Part shown: piece after piece, positions 18,843 through 28,173 of the stretch
Numbering within the stretch: position 1 is the stretch's first letter
How the letters are laid out: each line of letters begins with the position of its first letter
DNA from: Flavobacteriales bacterium
GTDB taxonomy: Bacteria; Bacteroidota; Bacteroidia; Flavobacteriales_F; PHOS-HE28
NCBI GenBank assembly: GCA_016704485.1
Contig: JADJAA010000005.1
Span: forward strand, 1-64,000
DNA: 64,000 nt
Direction: 5' to 3'
Made by a program: the position numbers and the translations under genes
The notes under the pieces: model-generated
Told to the model about the DNA's origin: nothing
Seen by the model: only the letters and a program-made list of their open reading frames with translations
The model's database searches: none

Positions 18843-19589
18843 CTACTTCTCAGGGAGAGGATCCTTTACTTCATCCAACAGTTTCTCAATATCCCCGATC
18901 AACCGATCAACATCCACCGTTTTGGTGCCGTCGTAAAAACCACGGATCCGGCGTTGCGGATCAACCAGAACGAAATTTTCCGTGTGCACAAAATCATCCG
19001 GACCTCCATCACCTTCATCCACTGCTGCGAAGTAGGATCCTCTAGCGAGGTCATAGATCTGCTTTCTGTCACCGGTCAGAAAACGCCAGCGATCGTAATC
19101 AGCTTTGTATAATTCGGCATAGCTCGCCAATACGGGAACGGAATCCATTTCTGGTGTAACGGAGTGGGAGAGGAGCATCAGCGGAGTTTCTTTCGGGAAT
19201 GCTGCTTGCACACGTCCCATTTGCGTGGTCATTTTCGGGCAGATCGTCGCGCAGGTCGTGAAGAAGAAATCGGCTACGATGATGTTATCCTTTACGTCGC
19301 TGTAATCCACAATGGCCCCGTGTTGATCGATCAACTTGAAATCGGAAATATGATGTTCTCCGGTCCGGCCTTTGACATCATCGGCCACAAGGCGTGGGTC
19401 CAATTGCGACGGATGATAGATCGGAAGAACGTCGCTGGGCTTTAGGATCTGCCATCCCACGATGATAGCGACCGCAGCGACCGCGAGGAAAAGGAGAATG
19501 CGAACGCCTATAGATCTATTGGTCTGGTGCTCCACGGCTGGAATTAAAGGTCTCGCAAATCTAAGGCGTAACCGATGGAATAGATCCAC
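18843..19589 (-). CDS. SCO1/SenC family copper-binding protein
   Basis: 248 residues. One N-terminal membrane anchor (RILLFLAVAAVAIIVGW) is followed by a thioredoxin-fold SCO domain facing the periplasm. The copper ligands are visible: two Cys in FFTTCATICPKM and the His in DFVHTENFVLVD. SCO proteins deliver copper to the CuA site of cytochrome c oxidase or act as thiol reductants. The ATG at 19589 overlaps the upstream gene by 46 bp; a GTG at 19533–19535, just past that gene's stop, is a reasonable alternative start. It is the last gene of a three-gene unit with the DUF2490 protein and the lipoprotein. Confidence 0.88.
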   Translation of the reverse strand: MDLFHRLRLRFARPLIPAVEHQTNRSIGVRILLFLAVAAVAIIVGWQILKPSDVLPIYHPSQLDPRLVADDVKGRTGEHHISDFKLIDQHGAIVDYSDVKDNIIVADFFFTTCATICPKMTTQMGRVQAAFPKETPLMLLSHSVTPEMDSVPVLASYAELYKADYDRWRFLTGDRKQIYDLARGSYFAAVDEGDGGPDDFVHTENFVLVDPQRRIRGFYDGTKTVDVDRLIGDIEKLLDEVKDPLPEK

Positions 19590-20281
19590 CGATAGGTTGG
19601 CCAGGCAACACCATGATCGCGATCGTGGATCAACTTAAAGCTGATCTTATGTGCTTTGGAAAGGGAGTACGATGTGCCAATGGAGTGGCGCGTGCTGGTG
19701 TGTTGGATCCCCTGGTAGCCGACCCACGTAAAGAATTCGGTACTGATCTCGGGATCGAACTTGAAATTTTTGAAGTCGTAGCTCAAGGAGAATTTATTGC
19801 GGACCATCTCGCGCGCACTACCGAACTCCGTGTAATTATGTTGGTAGCCCAAACGGTATTCCAGTCCGAAGCGCTTCCACTTGGTATCGAAATTCAACTG
19901 GAGACTTGTGCGGTGTTTTGTGTTGTCCTCCGGACGGAAACTGATGCGTTGAACTACGCCGATATCGAAATGTCCATTCAGCTTGAAATTTGCACCAAGA
20001 TCGGTGTACACCTGCCGTGGAGCGTAGAACACATCGTCACTTCGATAACCCAATTCAGCGGCTAGTTTGAATCGTTTGTAGAGGTCCTTTCCCAATAGGT
20101 CCTTGAATACCTTTGGCAATCCACCTTCCACATCCAGGGATACCCAGAGTTCGTGTTTGCGAATAGGTTGGGCGCGTTCCTGTGCATACGTTTTGGCAGA
20201 AGTGCAGGCCAATGTGATCACGAAAGCAAGACCTGCGATCCACGGAAAACCCATTCGAAAAGAACGCATCAATCGTACCAC
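19544..20281 (-). CDS. DUF2490-type outer membrane beta-barrel protein
   Basis: 245 residues, signal peptide (MVRLMRSFRMGFPWIAGLAF, ending near TYAQ), then alternating strands typical of an outer membrane barrel (HELWVSLDVEGGL, YTDLGANFKLNGHFDIGVVQ, GLEYRLGYQHNYTEF, YRWIYSIGYALDLRDL). The Trp near the start and the C-terminal aromatic-rich strand fit the DUF2490 family; no biochemical role is known. It overlaps the lipoprotein stop by 13 bp and the SCO1 start, so it is co-translated with both. Confidence 0.75.
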   Translation of the reverse strand: MVRLMRSFRMGFPWIAGLAFVITLACTSAKTYAQERAQPIRKHELWVSLDVEGGLPKVFKDLLGKDLYKRFKLAAELGYRSDDVFYAPRQVYTDLGANFKLNGHFDIGVVQRISFRPEDNTKHRTSLQLNFDTKWKRFGLEYRLGYQHNYTEFGSAREMVRNKFSLSYDFKNFKFDPEISTEFFTWVGYQGIQHTSTRHSIGTSYSLSKAHKISFKLIHDRDHGVAWPTYRWIYSIGYALDLRDL

Positions 20282-20673
20282 TTAACGGTGATCAACGGTA
20301 CTTGCACAACTTCTTTTCGGCTACCTATCTCTACGGTACTGTAAATGGGGTACTGGTTGCCATCACAGGTGTTCTCTTGGCACTCGGAATAAGTGTAGAC
20401 CGTATAGGAACCTTTGCGCAACCATGGGAAACGGTAGGTGCCATCAGGTTCGGTTCGCGTATCATCACTGGCGAAGGTGTCATCGCCATAACGGATGTAC
20501 ACGCGTTGTTCTGCCACTGGAATGGGAACGCCAACTATGAGACCGGTATTCTTATTGTATTCCTGTTGAAAAATAGTGCCTTGTACCTCGGCTTTTCCGC
20601 CCTCACCGGGGTCTTTGGAGCAAGCACTGAAAAGTAGCGCGCCTGCAAGCGCCATTGCTGGGATGAACTTCAT
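20269..20673 (-). CDS. Lipoprotein with carboxypeptidase regulatory-like beta domain
   Basis: 134 residues; type II signal peptide with lipobox LFSAC (Cys at about residue 18), then one beta domain (AEVQGTIFQQEY, VYIRYGDDTFASDDTRTEPDGTYRFPWLRKGSYTVYTYSE) of the kind that folds as a transthyretin-like sandwich. It is probably anchored in the outer membrane or facing the periplasm. First gene of the unit with DUF2490 and SCO1. A TACATTTG box (20704–20697, minus strand) lies 24 bp before the ATG and fits the −7 element of Bacteroidota promoters, but the upstream TTTG is missing. Confidence 0.75.
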   Translation of the reverse strand: MKFIPAMALAGALLFSACSKDPGEGGKAEVQGTIFQQEYNKNTGLIVGVPIPVAEQRVYIRYGDDTFASDDTRTEPDGTYRFPWLRKGSYTVYTYSECQENTCDGNQYPIYSTVEIGSRKEVVQVPLITVKWYD

Positions 20674-20716
20674 GGTAACGATAATTTAACGAGGGGCAAA
20701 TGTAACCGAAGGGCCC

Positions 20717-22477
20717 TTATGCTTCGCCATAAATGGCTTTGACCTCCTTGGAATATTTAGCAAGGATCGGTTTCCTGCGTAGGCTCAGCTTGGGTGTCAT
20801 TTCTCCGGAATCGATCCCCCATTCGGTAGCGAGAAGCGCAACGCGTTTCACCTGTTCCCAGTGACCGAGAGAAGCATTCACCTTGTCCACCTCTTGATCT
20901 ATCCGATCAATGATGCGCTTTTCATTCACTATTTGCTCATTGCTGGTGAATGGTATGCCTTTCAATTTGCAATAGTCCTTCAAGAACGCAAAACTCGGCA
21001 CGATCAAGGCTGATGGGAACTTGCGGTTCTCCCCGATCACCATCACTTGTTCGATGAAGCGAGATTCCTTCAATTTATTCTCGATCAACTGCGGAGCCAC
21101 GTATTTACCACCGCTCGTTTTGAACATTTCCTTTTTCCGATCTGTGATCCGTAGAAAACCGTCTTCGCTCAATTCTCCAATATCGCCAGTACTGAACCAA
21201 CCGTCCGGGGAAAGCACTTCGGCGGTCATTTCCGGTTCTTTGTAATAGCCCATCATAACATTGGGTCCTTTGATCAGGATCTCACCATCGCTGGCAATTC
21301 TCACTTGGACATTATCCAGTGGTTTGCCAACGCTCCCGAACCTTAAGCCATCGTTCTGTGCATCGTTCACACTGACAACCGGCGATGTTTCCGTGAGTCC
21401 ATATCCTTCCATAAGTGGAATACCGGCGGCGTTGAATATGCGTGCCAGCCGAGGTTGTAATGCTGCGCTGCCACTGGCTATGACCTTGACCTTCCCGCCG
21501 AGGCCGGCTTTCCATTTGCTGAATACGAGCTTACGTGCGATCGAAAGCTGAAAGTCGTACCACGCACTTCTGCCGTGAACATCATAGGCTTCCCCCAATT
21601 CCAAGCTCCAGAAGAACAGTTTTCGTTTAATGCCAGTGAGGGCTTCACCTTTCGCGAGGATCGAATCGTATATCTTTTCCAGAAGCCGTGGCACAGCGGT
21701 GAACACATCAGGTTCTGCTTCGCGGATGCGTGCACCAAGATCTTCAAGAGTTTCTTGAAAACGGACCTGGGTCCCTGCACGCTGATAGAGATACATCAGC
21801 ATACGTTCGTAGATGTGGCATAGTGGCAAGAAGCTGATCGCACGTGAACCGGCCGAGATCGGTAAGCGTGGTGTACTGGCTTCCACGTTGCTCAGGATAT
21901 TGTCGTGGCTCAACATAACGCCCTTCGGTCTACCTGTAGTGCCGCTCGTGTATATAATGGTGGCCAGGTCTGCGCGTTTCACTTGTGCCTTGTAGGTATC
22001 GAGCTTTGCTCGGCCATCTTCTCCCTTCCCAAGTAACTCTTTCCAATTGGGAGTTCCCTGGATCTTTTCAAAACTAAAAATGTGTTCAAGCCCGGGGCAA
22101 TTCTTTTTGGCTTCAGTTGCTTTGGCCAGAAGCTCGGGGTTGCTAACGAAGAAGACCTTCGACTCGGAATGGTTAAGCACGTATGCGTAATCATCTGCGC
22201 TACTGGTAGGGTAGATCGGAATGTTAATGGCTCCGATCCTTAATAACGCTTGATCCACGATCGCCCACTCAGCACGATTTCCACTGACCATGGCAACCTT
22301 ATCACCAGGAACTATCCCGATGGTCATAAGACCCAATGCCAACGACTCTGCCGTTTCAATGAATTCTTTGGTGCTGTAAGCCCGAAGCTTTCCATCTTCA
22401 TAACTCTCAACACATGCTTTCTGGGGAAAGTTCGCGAGCTGATATTCAACGATCTCGAAAAGGCGCTGTACTTGCAT
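20717..22477 (-). CDS. Long-chain acyl-CoA synthetase (AMP-forming)
   Basis: 586 residues from ATG 22475–22477 (MQVQRLFEIVEYQL), the start that fits the family; the open frame continues 16 codons upstream. AMP-binding enzyme that activates fatty acids to acyl-CoA via acyl-adenylate. Visible motifs: P-loop IIYTSGTTGRPKGVMLSH, GYGLTETSPVVSV, WFSTGDIGELSEDGFLRITDRKK and KLSLRRKPILAKY near the C-terminus. No signal or membrane segment; it probably associates with the inner membrane. Last of the tgt–lptG–SMUG2 gene run, 62 bp after the glycosylase. Confidence 0.92.
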   Translation of the reverse strand: MQVQRLFEIVEYQLANFPQKACVESYEDGKLRAYSTKEFIETAESLALGLMTIGIVPGDKVAMVSGNRAEWAIVDQALLRIGAINIPIYPTSSADDYAYVLNHSESKVFFVSNPELLAKATEAKKNCPGLEHIFSFEKIQGTPNWKELLGKGEDGRAKLDTYKAQVKRADLATIIYTSGTTGRPKGVMLSHDNILSNVEASTPRLPISAGSRAISFLPLCHIYERMLMYLYQRAGTQVRFQETLEDLGARIREAEPDVFTAVPRLLEKIYDSILAKGEALTGIKRKLFFWSLELGEAYDVHGRSAWYDFQLSIARKLVFSKWKAGLGGKVKVIASGSAALQPRLARIFNAAGIPLMEGYGLTETSPVVSVNDAQNDGLRFGSVGKPLDNVQVRIASDGEILIKGPNVMMGYYKEPEMTAEVLSPDGWFSTGDIGELSEDGFLRITDRKKEMFKTSGGKYVAPQLIENKLKESRFIEQVMVIGENRKFPSALIVPSFAFLKDYCKLKGIPFTSNEQIVNEKRIIDRIDQEVDKVNASLGHWEQVKRVALLATEWGIDSGEMTPKLSLRRKPILAKYSKEVKAIYGEA

Positions 22478-22539
22478 AGGGCCAAGATAAACAAGGAATG
22501 GATGACCAACGCCCTGTTTAGTCACTTGAGCGCTACCGC

Positions 22540-23244
22540 CTATCCCACATCGTGCAACGCGTCCATATACTTGGCGATATATTGACCCAGCTGTTTCGCC
22601 TTGTACTGCATTACATAGCGTGGATGTTCCAAGGGGATGATTCGATCGAACAGATCGAGTTCATCGTTCAGTTCCTTGAAATACGCTGCGTTCTTTCCGG
22701 TACCGATGCAGAAAACAACATCGGTGCGCATGCCGCATGCAACCAGGGTCCTTAACCAGTTGGTGATGAATGGTGTCAATGCCCTTTGTAAGTCCTTGTC
22801 ATCGTAATAATTCAGGTTGATCGGTCTACCCAGCGGGCCATCTTTTACGAATCCGAGTGGGCAAATTGCATGGACGTAGGTCTTGTCGTAGAACGATCCA
22901 GGTCCTCCATAAGCGCGGATCATTCGGTAAAAGAAATCGCTGCTTGGTTCGTGTGTGCGCATACCATTCACCGGAATTCCCAGGTCTGCTTCGCATCGTT
23001 TCGTATCGGTGAAGGAGAGTCCCGTGCTACCTGCGCCCAATCTGCCGGGGTTTATTCCGAGCATCAATAAGCGCTTGCTATTATCACTGTAGTATTTTCT
23101 GTGGAAAAGCTTTACGATCCTTAGAACTTCATCGCGTTGGGGTCCATTGAATGGATCGAGGACACCTACGGTATCCGGCAATGTTGTTTCATCCAATGTG
23201 AATGAAAGTACGTGTTCCAATAGACAATCTGCGAGGGTGGTCAT
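22540..23244 (-). CDS. SMUG2-like uracil-DNA glycosylase family protein
   Basis: 234 residues from ATG 23242–23244 (MTTLADCLLEHV); an upstream ATG at 23265 would overlap lptG. Motif 1 of the uracil-DNA glycosylase fold is seen as LMLGINPGRLGAGSTGLSF, and motif 2 as IPLEHPRYVMQY near the C-terminus with a His before the loop. The length and words agree with the SMUG2/DUF4918 family found in Bacteroidota, which removes uracil or damaged pyrimidines in base excision repair. It follows lptG with an overlap or tiny gap, but the functional link to that gene is not obvious. Confidence 0.8.
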   Translation of the reverse strand: MTTLADCLLEHVLSFTLDETTLPDTVGVLDPFNGPQRDEVLRIVKLFHRKYYSDNSKRLLMLGINPGRLGAGSTGLSFTDTKRCEADLGIPVNGMRTHEPSSDFFYRMIRAYGGPGSFYDKTYVHAICPLGFVKDGPLGRPINLNYYDDKDLQRALTPFITNWLRTLVACGMRTDVVFCIGTGKNAAYFKELNDELDLFDRIIPLEHPRYVMQYKAKQLGQYIAKYMDALHDVG

Positions 23245-23251
23245 GCTTGGT

Positions 23252-24331
23252 TCATTTCGGTGCACCCCGATAGATCCAAACGCCGATGATTGCGAAGAAA
23301 ATATTTGGCGTCCAAACAGCGATCAAGGGGTCCATGCCTGCGTTGGTAGCTGCTACGGCCATTAAGCGCATGGAGAAAACGTAGATCAAGATCAGACCTA
23401 CCCCAAGTGCCAAGTGCAAGCCCGTGCCGCCGCGCACTTTACGACTTGCAATGCTCACCCCGATCAAGGTGAATACGTAGGTCGCGAAAGGGTAGGCCGT
23501 TCGCTGATGCTTTTCGATCTGATAGCTCACTGTTGAACCATCTCCTTGCGCTTTTTTTGCGTCGATATAGTTATTCAATTCACTCCAGCCCATTGCCATC
23601 GCGGTCTCCCAGCGTTGTCCGAGGTCAGATGGTTTCAGGCTGATCATGGTATCCAATTCAGTTCCCCGGATCAGCACTTCAGGGTGGGTCGTCATATCGC
23701 GAAGCACGTAGTCGTACACATGCCACACGCCTTGCACGCTATCGTATGTGGCTCGATCCGCAGTGAGTTTGCGTGTAAGTTCCGCGTTCTCCCAATTGGA
23801 AAGACTGAAGCGATACCCTGTTTTCTGACCAACATTGTACGACTCCATGTATGCAATGGTACCTGGTGTGATCTCACGATGGATATTCTTTGCATCGACG
23901 AAGAATGTAACTCGGATATGTTCTTCTTCGAAGGCCAATCGGACCTTATTGGCCCCAGGAAGAACCATGTGATTAACAATGAGTGATAGAGCCGTAAGGA
24001 ATGTTGCTGCAACGAAATAGGGCTTCATCACCCGTGGAAAACTAACACCACTGCTTAGCATCGCGATCACTTCGGTACGGTGCGCAAGACGGCTTGTGAA
24101 AAGGAGCACACTGATGAAAATGAACAGACCACTGAACAGGTTGCTGTAGTAGATGATGAAATTGAAATAGTAATCGACGATTATCTCACGCGACGATGCA
24201 TTCATTTCGGCGAAATCCTCTGTTTTCTCGCTGATGTCGAAGACCACAGCAATGGCCATGATCAACATCAGGATAAAAAAGAACGTCCCGAGGAATTGGC
24301 GGATGATATATCGGTCCAGGGTCTTTAGCAT
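23252..24331 (-). CDS. lptG: LptF/LptG family permease of the LPS export system
   Basis: 359 residues of the YjgP/YjgQ type. N-terminal MLKTLDRYIIRQFLGTFFF, three membrane helices, a periplasmic beta-jellyroll-like domain (about 120–270, with VGQKTGYRFSLSNW), then three more helices (YPFATYVFTLIGVSIASRK, LALGVGLILIYVFSMRL, IAVWTPNIFFAIIGVWIY). Together with LptB it extracts lipopolysaccharide from the inner membrane. LptF and LptG are hard to tell apart; the position directly after tgt matches the gene usually named lptG in Bacteroidota. Confidence 0.87.
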   Translation of the reverse strand: MLKTLDRYIIRQFLGTFFFILMLIMAIAVVFDISEKTEDFAEMNASSREIIVDYYFNFIIYYSNLFSGLFIFISVLLFTSRLAHRTEVIAMLSSGVSFPRVMKPYFVAATFLTALSLIVNHMVLPGANKVRLAFEEEHIRVTFFVDAKNIHREITPGTIAYMESYNVGQKTGYRFSLSNWENAELTRKLTADRATYDSVQGVWHVYDYVLRDMTTHPEVLIRGTELDTMISLKPSDLGQRWETAMAMGWSELNNYIDAKKAQGDGSTVSYQIEKHQRTAYPFATYVFTLIGVSIASRKVRGGTGLHLALGVGLILIYVFSMRLMAVAATNAGMDPLIAVWTPNIFFAIIGVWIYRGAPK

Positions 24332-24426
24332 TCAGGTCATATGCTGGTTGTCCTATGTCTCATGCACGACGCCTCTGTTGAAGGCATTGTGTAGAAGACT
24401 TAGGACATTGGACAGTCAGTTTCATT

Positions 24427-25557
24427 TTACAAACGTGTTTTCAACTTGGGCAATAAACCGTTCTTCCAGCTGCTGAATGTTCCTGCTTTGATCTGTACGC
24501 GTGCTTCGGCCATAAGCCCTAAATAGAAACCGATGTTATGCAAGCTAGCGATCTGCTGGCCAAGCATTTCCCCGCTCTGGAAAAGATGGCGCACGAATGC
24601 TCTGCTGTAGAACGTATCCACCCAACTATGGCCGTTGGGATCCAACTTGGAATGGTCATCCGCCCATTGTTTGTTCTTGATGTTCACCACGCCATCCATG
24701 GTGAACAGCATACCGTTCCTTCCATTTCGTGTAGGCATTACACAATCGAACATATCCACGCCCACGGCCATATTCTCAAGTAGATTCCACGGCGTACCCA
24801 CGCCCATCAAATAACGCGGCCTATCGGTAGGGAGTATATTACAACACAGTTCAGCCATAGCGTACATTTCTTCTTCGGGTTCGCCAACACTTAAGCCGCC
24901 GATCGCATTGCCGAACATTCCTTTCGTTGCCACATATTCGGAGGAGCGTTTGCGTAGTTCCGGATACGTGCTGCCTTGGACTATAGGGAACAGCGCTTGC
25001 GTATGACCATATTTCGGTTCTGTTGCGTTGAATCGGGAAATGCATCGATCCAGCCAACGGTGGGTCATGTGCATGCTCTTCTCGGCGTATGCCAGATCAC
25101 AAGGCCAAGGCGTACACTCGTCGAACGCCATCATGATATCCGCACCGATACTTCGCTGCGTATCCATAACGCTTTCCGGTGTAAAAAGGTGTTTGCTGCC
25201 ATCAATGTGGCTACTGAATCGAACGCCTTCTTCGGTGATCTTTCGGATATCGCTCAATGAATGAACTTGGAAACCGCCGCTATCAGTCAGTATCGGGCCT
25301 TTCCAGCCATTGAACGCGTGTAATCCGCCTGCATTCTCTATCACCTCCACGCCAGGGCGTAAGTATAAATGATAGGTGTTACTGAGCATTATCGACGCGT
25401 GCAGGTCCTGATCCAGCTCACGCGGATGCACGGCCTTGACCGCACCGAGCGTACCTACCGGCATGAAGATCGGTGTGGGAATAATGCCGTGATCGGAATG
25501 CAGCTCGCCTGAACGTGCTTTGGAACCGGGGTCTTTAGCCAAAAGTTTGAATTCCAT
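24427..25557 (-). CDS. tgt: tRNA-guanine transglycosylase
   Basis: 376 residues; exchanges guanine 34 of Asp, Asn, His and Tyr tRNAs for preQ1 in queuosine synthesis. Nucleophile region LTDSGGFQVHSL, GGLSVGEPEEEMY, YLMGVGTPWNLLE and VDMFDCVMPTRNGRNG are all present. The usual zinc site CxCxxC is replaced (LDPNGHSWVDTFYSRAF), as I recall for Bacteroidota enzymes. A TACCTTTG box (25619–25612, minus strand) lies 55 bp before the ATG as a possible −7 promoter element, and a 6-bp hairpin CCGCAG/CTGCGG (25572–25590) lies in the leader; it does not look like a preQ1 riboswitch. Confidence 0.95.
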   Translation of the reverse strand: MEFKLLAKDPGSKARSGELHSDHGIIPTPIFMPVGTLGAVKAVHPRELDQDLHASIMLSNTYHLYLRPGVEVIENAGGLHAFNGWKGPILTDSGGFQVHSLSDIRKITEEGVRFSSHIDGSKHLFTPESVMDTQRSIGADIMMAFDECTPWPCDLAYAEKSMHMTHRWLDRCISRFNATEPKYGHTQALFPIVQGSTYPELRKRSSEYVATKGMFGNAIGGLSVGEPEEEMYAMAELCCNILPTDRPRYLMGVGTPWNLLENMAVGVDMFDCVMPTRNGRNGMLFTMDGVVNIKNKQWADDHSKLDPNGHSWVDTFYSRAFVRHLFQSGEMLGQQIASLHNIGFYLGLMAEARVQIKAGTFSSWKNGLLPKLKTRL

Positions 25558-25743
25558 AACAGGGACTTGGACCGCAGGAACGCACTGCGGTAAGAAGTGG
25601 GCAAAGGTAGGCGGGTAGCGTGAGTGAAGCCATCCACGTTGGTTCTGTTCATAACTGAGCGAATAGTTACACCGTTCCGACGGTGCTTCCGGGTAGATTC
25701 GCCCTCAGCATGGGCCAAAGGGTACCGTTGCATTTCACCGTAA

Positions 25744-26844
25744 ATGTGGTCAGTGGATTTCATTGTAATGCTCAGTGCGCTCGTTGTGCTCCTTTTCTTT
25801 CATGGTGCCATGTTCGCGCGCTTGGCGTTCAAACAAGTCGCCGTTGAACCAGAGGTGAACATTCCGGTCAGTGTTGTGATATGTGCCCGCAATGAAAGTG
25901 AGCGATTGGCCTATTTGATCCCCGTACTATTGGCACAGGACCATAAGGAGTTTGAACTGGTGGTGGTGAACGACCGTTCCGATGATGATACTTGGGAGAT
26001 GCTGCAGAACATGCAACCACTGCATCCACGTCTTCGACCAGTGAATATACAGGCCGATGAAAAATTCAACTACGGTAAGAAGATCGCGTTAGGCGTAGGT
26101 GTACGTACAGCCAAATATGATAACGTGCTGCTTACGGACGCCGATTGCGAGCCACATGGCAAGGATTGGATCAGCACCATGGCAAGCGGGTTCTCCAACG
26201 GACGGAAGATCGTTGTGGGGCATAGCCCTTATGCATTCCAGCCTGGAATAACGAACGTTCTCGAACGCTACGACAGTACCGTGAAGACCATGCAGTACAT
26301 GAGCTTCGCGATGGCAGGATTCCCGTACATGGGAGTTGGTCGGAATTTGGGATATACCAGCGATCTGTTCTTCAGTGCTAAAGGCCAACGGCGGCATGGG
26401 GAGTTGATGAGCGGCGATGACGACCTCTTCATTAACGAGGTGGCCCGTGCGAACAACACTTCGGTAGTGGCGGATCCACGGTCTTTCATGACCACATCAC
26501 CGACGCCAGACCTTGGTACATGGGTCCGAAGGAAGCGTAGACATTACACTACTGCAGCGCATTATCGATTCGTACATCAGTTCTTGTTGACCTTATTGCC
26601 CTTTGCACGAGTGACCTTCTGGGCGGCATTGATCGTATTGGCCATCCGTGGGAACTGGGTCGGATTTGCGATCGGACTTGGTGTTGAGCTATTCATATTA
26701 CTACCGATAACCATTGCCGCAATGAAACGCTTACATGCTGGTCTTTTGGCGTGGTTCGCGCTACCGTTGGAATGGTTATTTCTACTTTTGGACCCACTAC
26801 TCTACACCAGCACCATATTGGTTAAGCCTAAGCGATGGAAGTGA
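25744..26844 (+). CDS. Family 2 glycosyltransferase, membrane-bound
   Basis: 366 residues. An N-terminal membrane helix (FIVMLSALVVLLFFHGAMF) is followed by a GT-A catalytic domain: VSVVICARNESERL, VVVNDRSDDDTWEML, LLTDADCEPHG (the DxD-like site), then a GDDDLFINEVA acidic motif and KRRHYTTAAHYRF (QxxRW-like position). Two or three helices close the protein (FARVTFWAALIVLAI, VGFAIGLGVELFILL, ALPLEWLFLLLDPLLY). It probably builds a surface glycan or glycolipid; the sugar is not predictable. It overlaps the sigma factor gene by 10 bp, so the two are co-expressed. Confidence 0.88.
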   Translation: MWSVDFIVMLSALVVLLFFHGAMFARLAFKQVAVEPEVNIPVSVVICARNESERLAYLIPVLLAQDHKEFELVVVNDRSDDDTWEMLQNMQPLHPRLRPVNIQADEKFNYGKKIALGVGVRTAKYDNVLLTDADCEPHGKDWISTMASGFSNGRKIVVGHSPYAFQPGITNVLERYDSTVKTMQYMSFAMAGFPYMGVGRNLGYTSDLFFSAKGQRRHGELMSGDDDLFINEVARANNTSVVADPRSFMTTSPTPDLGTWVRRKRRHYTTAAHYRFVHQFLLTLLPFARVTFWAALIVLAIRGNWVGFAIGLGVELFILLPITIAAMKRLHAGLLAWFALPLEWLFLLLDPLLYTSTILVKPKRWK

Positions 26845-27443
26845 ACGAGAACCTTAGTGAAAAAGCGCAGTACGATTATGTTCTCGTGCGCCGCGCCGTT
26901 GATAAACACGACCAGAAGGCCTATGCCGAATTGATGGGCCGATACCGCGACTCCATCTATTTCATGTTGTTGAAGATGATCAACAACAAGGACGATGCGG
27001 AGGATCTTACGATCGAGGCATTCGGTAAAGCATTCCATCGGTTGAAGCAGTACACGCCGAACTATGCATTCAGCACATGGTTGTTCAAGATCGCATCGAA
27101 CAACTGTATCGATTGGATCCGCAAACAAAAGAAGAAGACCTTCTCCATCGATAACCCGATCGGGACTGAGGATGGGGATGAAATGACCATTGAGCTCAAG
27201 GGCACGGGTCTGGATCCTTCCGAGATCGCAATTCGAGAACAGAAGAGTGAGATCATGCGTGATGTGGTGGATAAGCTGAAGCCCCGTTATCGCACGCTCG
27301 TTGAGCTACGCTATTACAAAGAGTACAGCTATGAAGAGATCGCCGACGAGCTCGATCTGCCATTGGGTACTGTAAAAGCACAACTCTTCCGTGCGCGTGA
27401 GTTCCTGCTGAATTTGATGGAGCCAAAGAAGGATACGATCTGA
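26835..27443 (+). CDS. RNA polymerase ECF-type sigma factor
   Basis: 202 residues. Sigma region 2 (about 25–100): AYAELMGRYRDSIYFM, DAEDLTIEAFGKAF, FSTWLFKIASNNCIDW. Region 4 (about 140–195): LKPRYRTLVELRYYKEYSYEEIA (shown in part) and LPLGTVKAQLFRAREF. No anti-sigma gene is next to it. Stand-alone sigma factors of this length, coupled to a glycosyltransferase as here by a 10-bp overlap, are common in Bacteroidota; the regulon is unknown. Confidence 0.92.
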   Translation: MEVNENLSEKAQYDYVLVRRAVDKHDQKAYAELMGRYRDSIYFMLLKMINNKDDAEDLTIEAFGKAFHRLKQYTPNYAFSTWLFKIASNNCIDWIRKQKKKTFSIDNPIGTEDGDEMTIELKGTGLDPSEIAIREQKSEIMRDVVDKLKPRYRTLVELRYYKEYSYEEIADELDLPLGTVKAQLFRAREFLLNLMEPKKDTI

Positions 27444-27448
27444 TGATC

Positions 27449-27468
27449 AGCTGATCGGTTGATCAGCT
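27449..27468. terminator. Perfect hairpin after the sigma factor gene
   Basis: AGCTGATC/GATCAGCT with a GGTT loop, 6 bp past the stop. More copies of the word GATCAG occur in the next 40 bp. There is no T-run, so it may be an mRNA stability or attenuation hairpin between the sigma factor and rsmG. Confidence 0.45.
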
Positions 27469-27548
27469 AATGGTACGATCAGACAATTAGATGATCGGAT
27501 CAGCTCACCTGCGCTGGGTTTCGCTTTTGGCACGCTATCTTTTCTCCT

Positions 27549-28163
27549 ATGATCGGTCTCGAATTGATACATACCTATTTCCCGGAGCTTAGCGCGAAGC
27601 AGCGCGATCTATTTGCACAACTCGGAGCGCTCTATTCGGATTGGAACGAACGCGTGAACTTGATCTCCCGGAAGGATTTCGAACATTTGTATGAGCGGCA
27701 TATCCTGCATTCGTTGGGCATCGCCAAAGTGGTGCAGTTCGAAAAAGGCATGCGCATAATTGATGTAGGTACCGGGGGCGGATTTCCATTGGTTCCATTG
27801 GCGATCATGTTTCCCGAAAGCACGTTCCATGGCATCGATGGTACCGGCAAGAAGATCAACGCGGTAAAGGGTGTTGTTGAAGGTCTTGGTCTAACCAATT
27901 GTACAGCGGAACAGCTTCGGAGCACGGACCATAACATGCGCTACGATGTGATCGTTAGCCGCGCTGTAACCACGTTACCAGAGTTCATCCGCGATACCAA
28001 ACATCTCGTGTCGAAGGGTCAAGGGCGCATGTACTACCTGAAAGGCGGTGAGCTTGCCGATGAGATCCTACCTGTTCGTCAGTCGGTAAGGGTGCATGAA
28101 CTGAACAAGGTGTTCAAGGAAGAGTTCTTTGCGACGAAGAAGGTTGTTGAGGTGCGGTTCTGA
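27549..28163 (+). CDS. rsmG: 16S rRNA (guanine527-N7)-methyltransferase RsmG
   Basis: 204 residues, normal length. N-terminal helices (LGALYSDWNERVNLISRKDFE, given here in part) match RsmG, then the SAM-binding motif IDVGTGGGFPLVPLAI, the acidic FHGIDGTGKKINAVK, and DVIVSRAVTTLPEFI. It methylates G527 of 16S rRNA in the decoding site. It faces the ABC exporter gene end to end with a 10-bp gap. Confidence 0.95.
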   Translation: MIGLELIHTYFPELSAKQRDLFAQLGALYSDWNERVNLISRKDFEHLYERHILHSLGIAKVVQFEKGMRIIDVGTGGGFPLVPLAIMFPESTFHGIDGTGKKINAVKGVVEGLGLTNCTAEQLRSTDHNMRYDVIVSRAVTTLPEFIRDTKHLVSKGQGRMYYLKGGELADEILPVRQSVRVHELNKVFKEEFFATKKVVEVRF

Positions 28164-28173
28164 GGAACAGTAT

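Noticed and set aside
25572..25590. Hairpin upstream of tgt as a preQ1 riboswitch
   Set aside because: A 6-bp stem is present, but the A-rich tail and conserved loop of preQ1 riboswitches are not.
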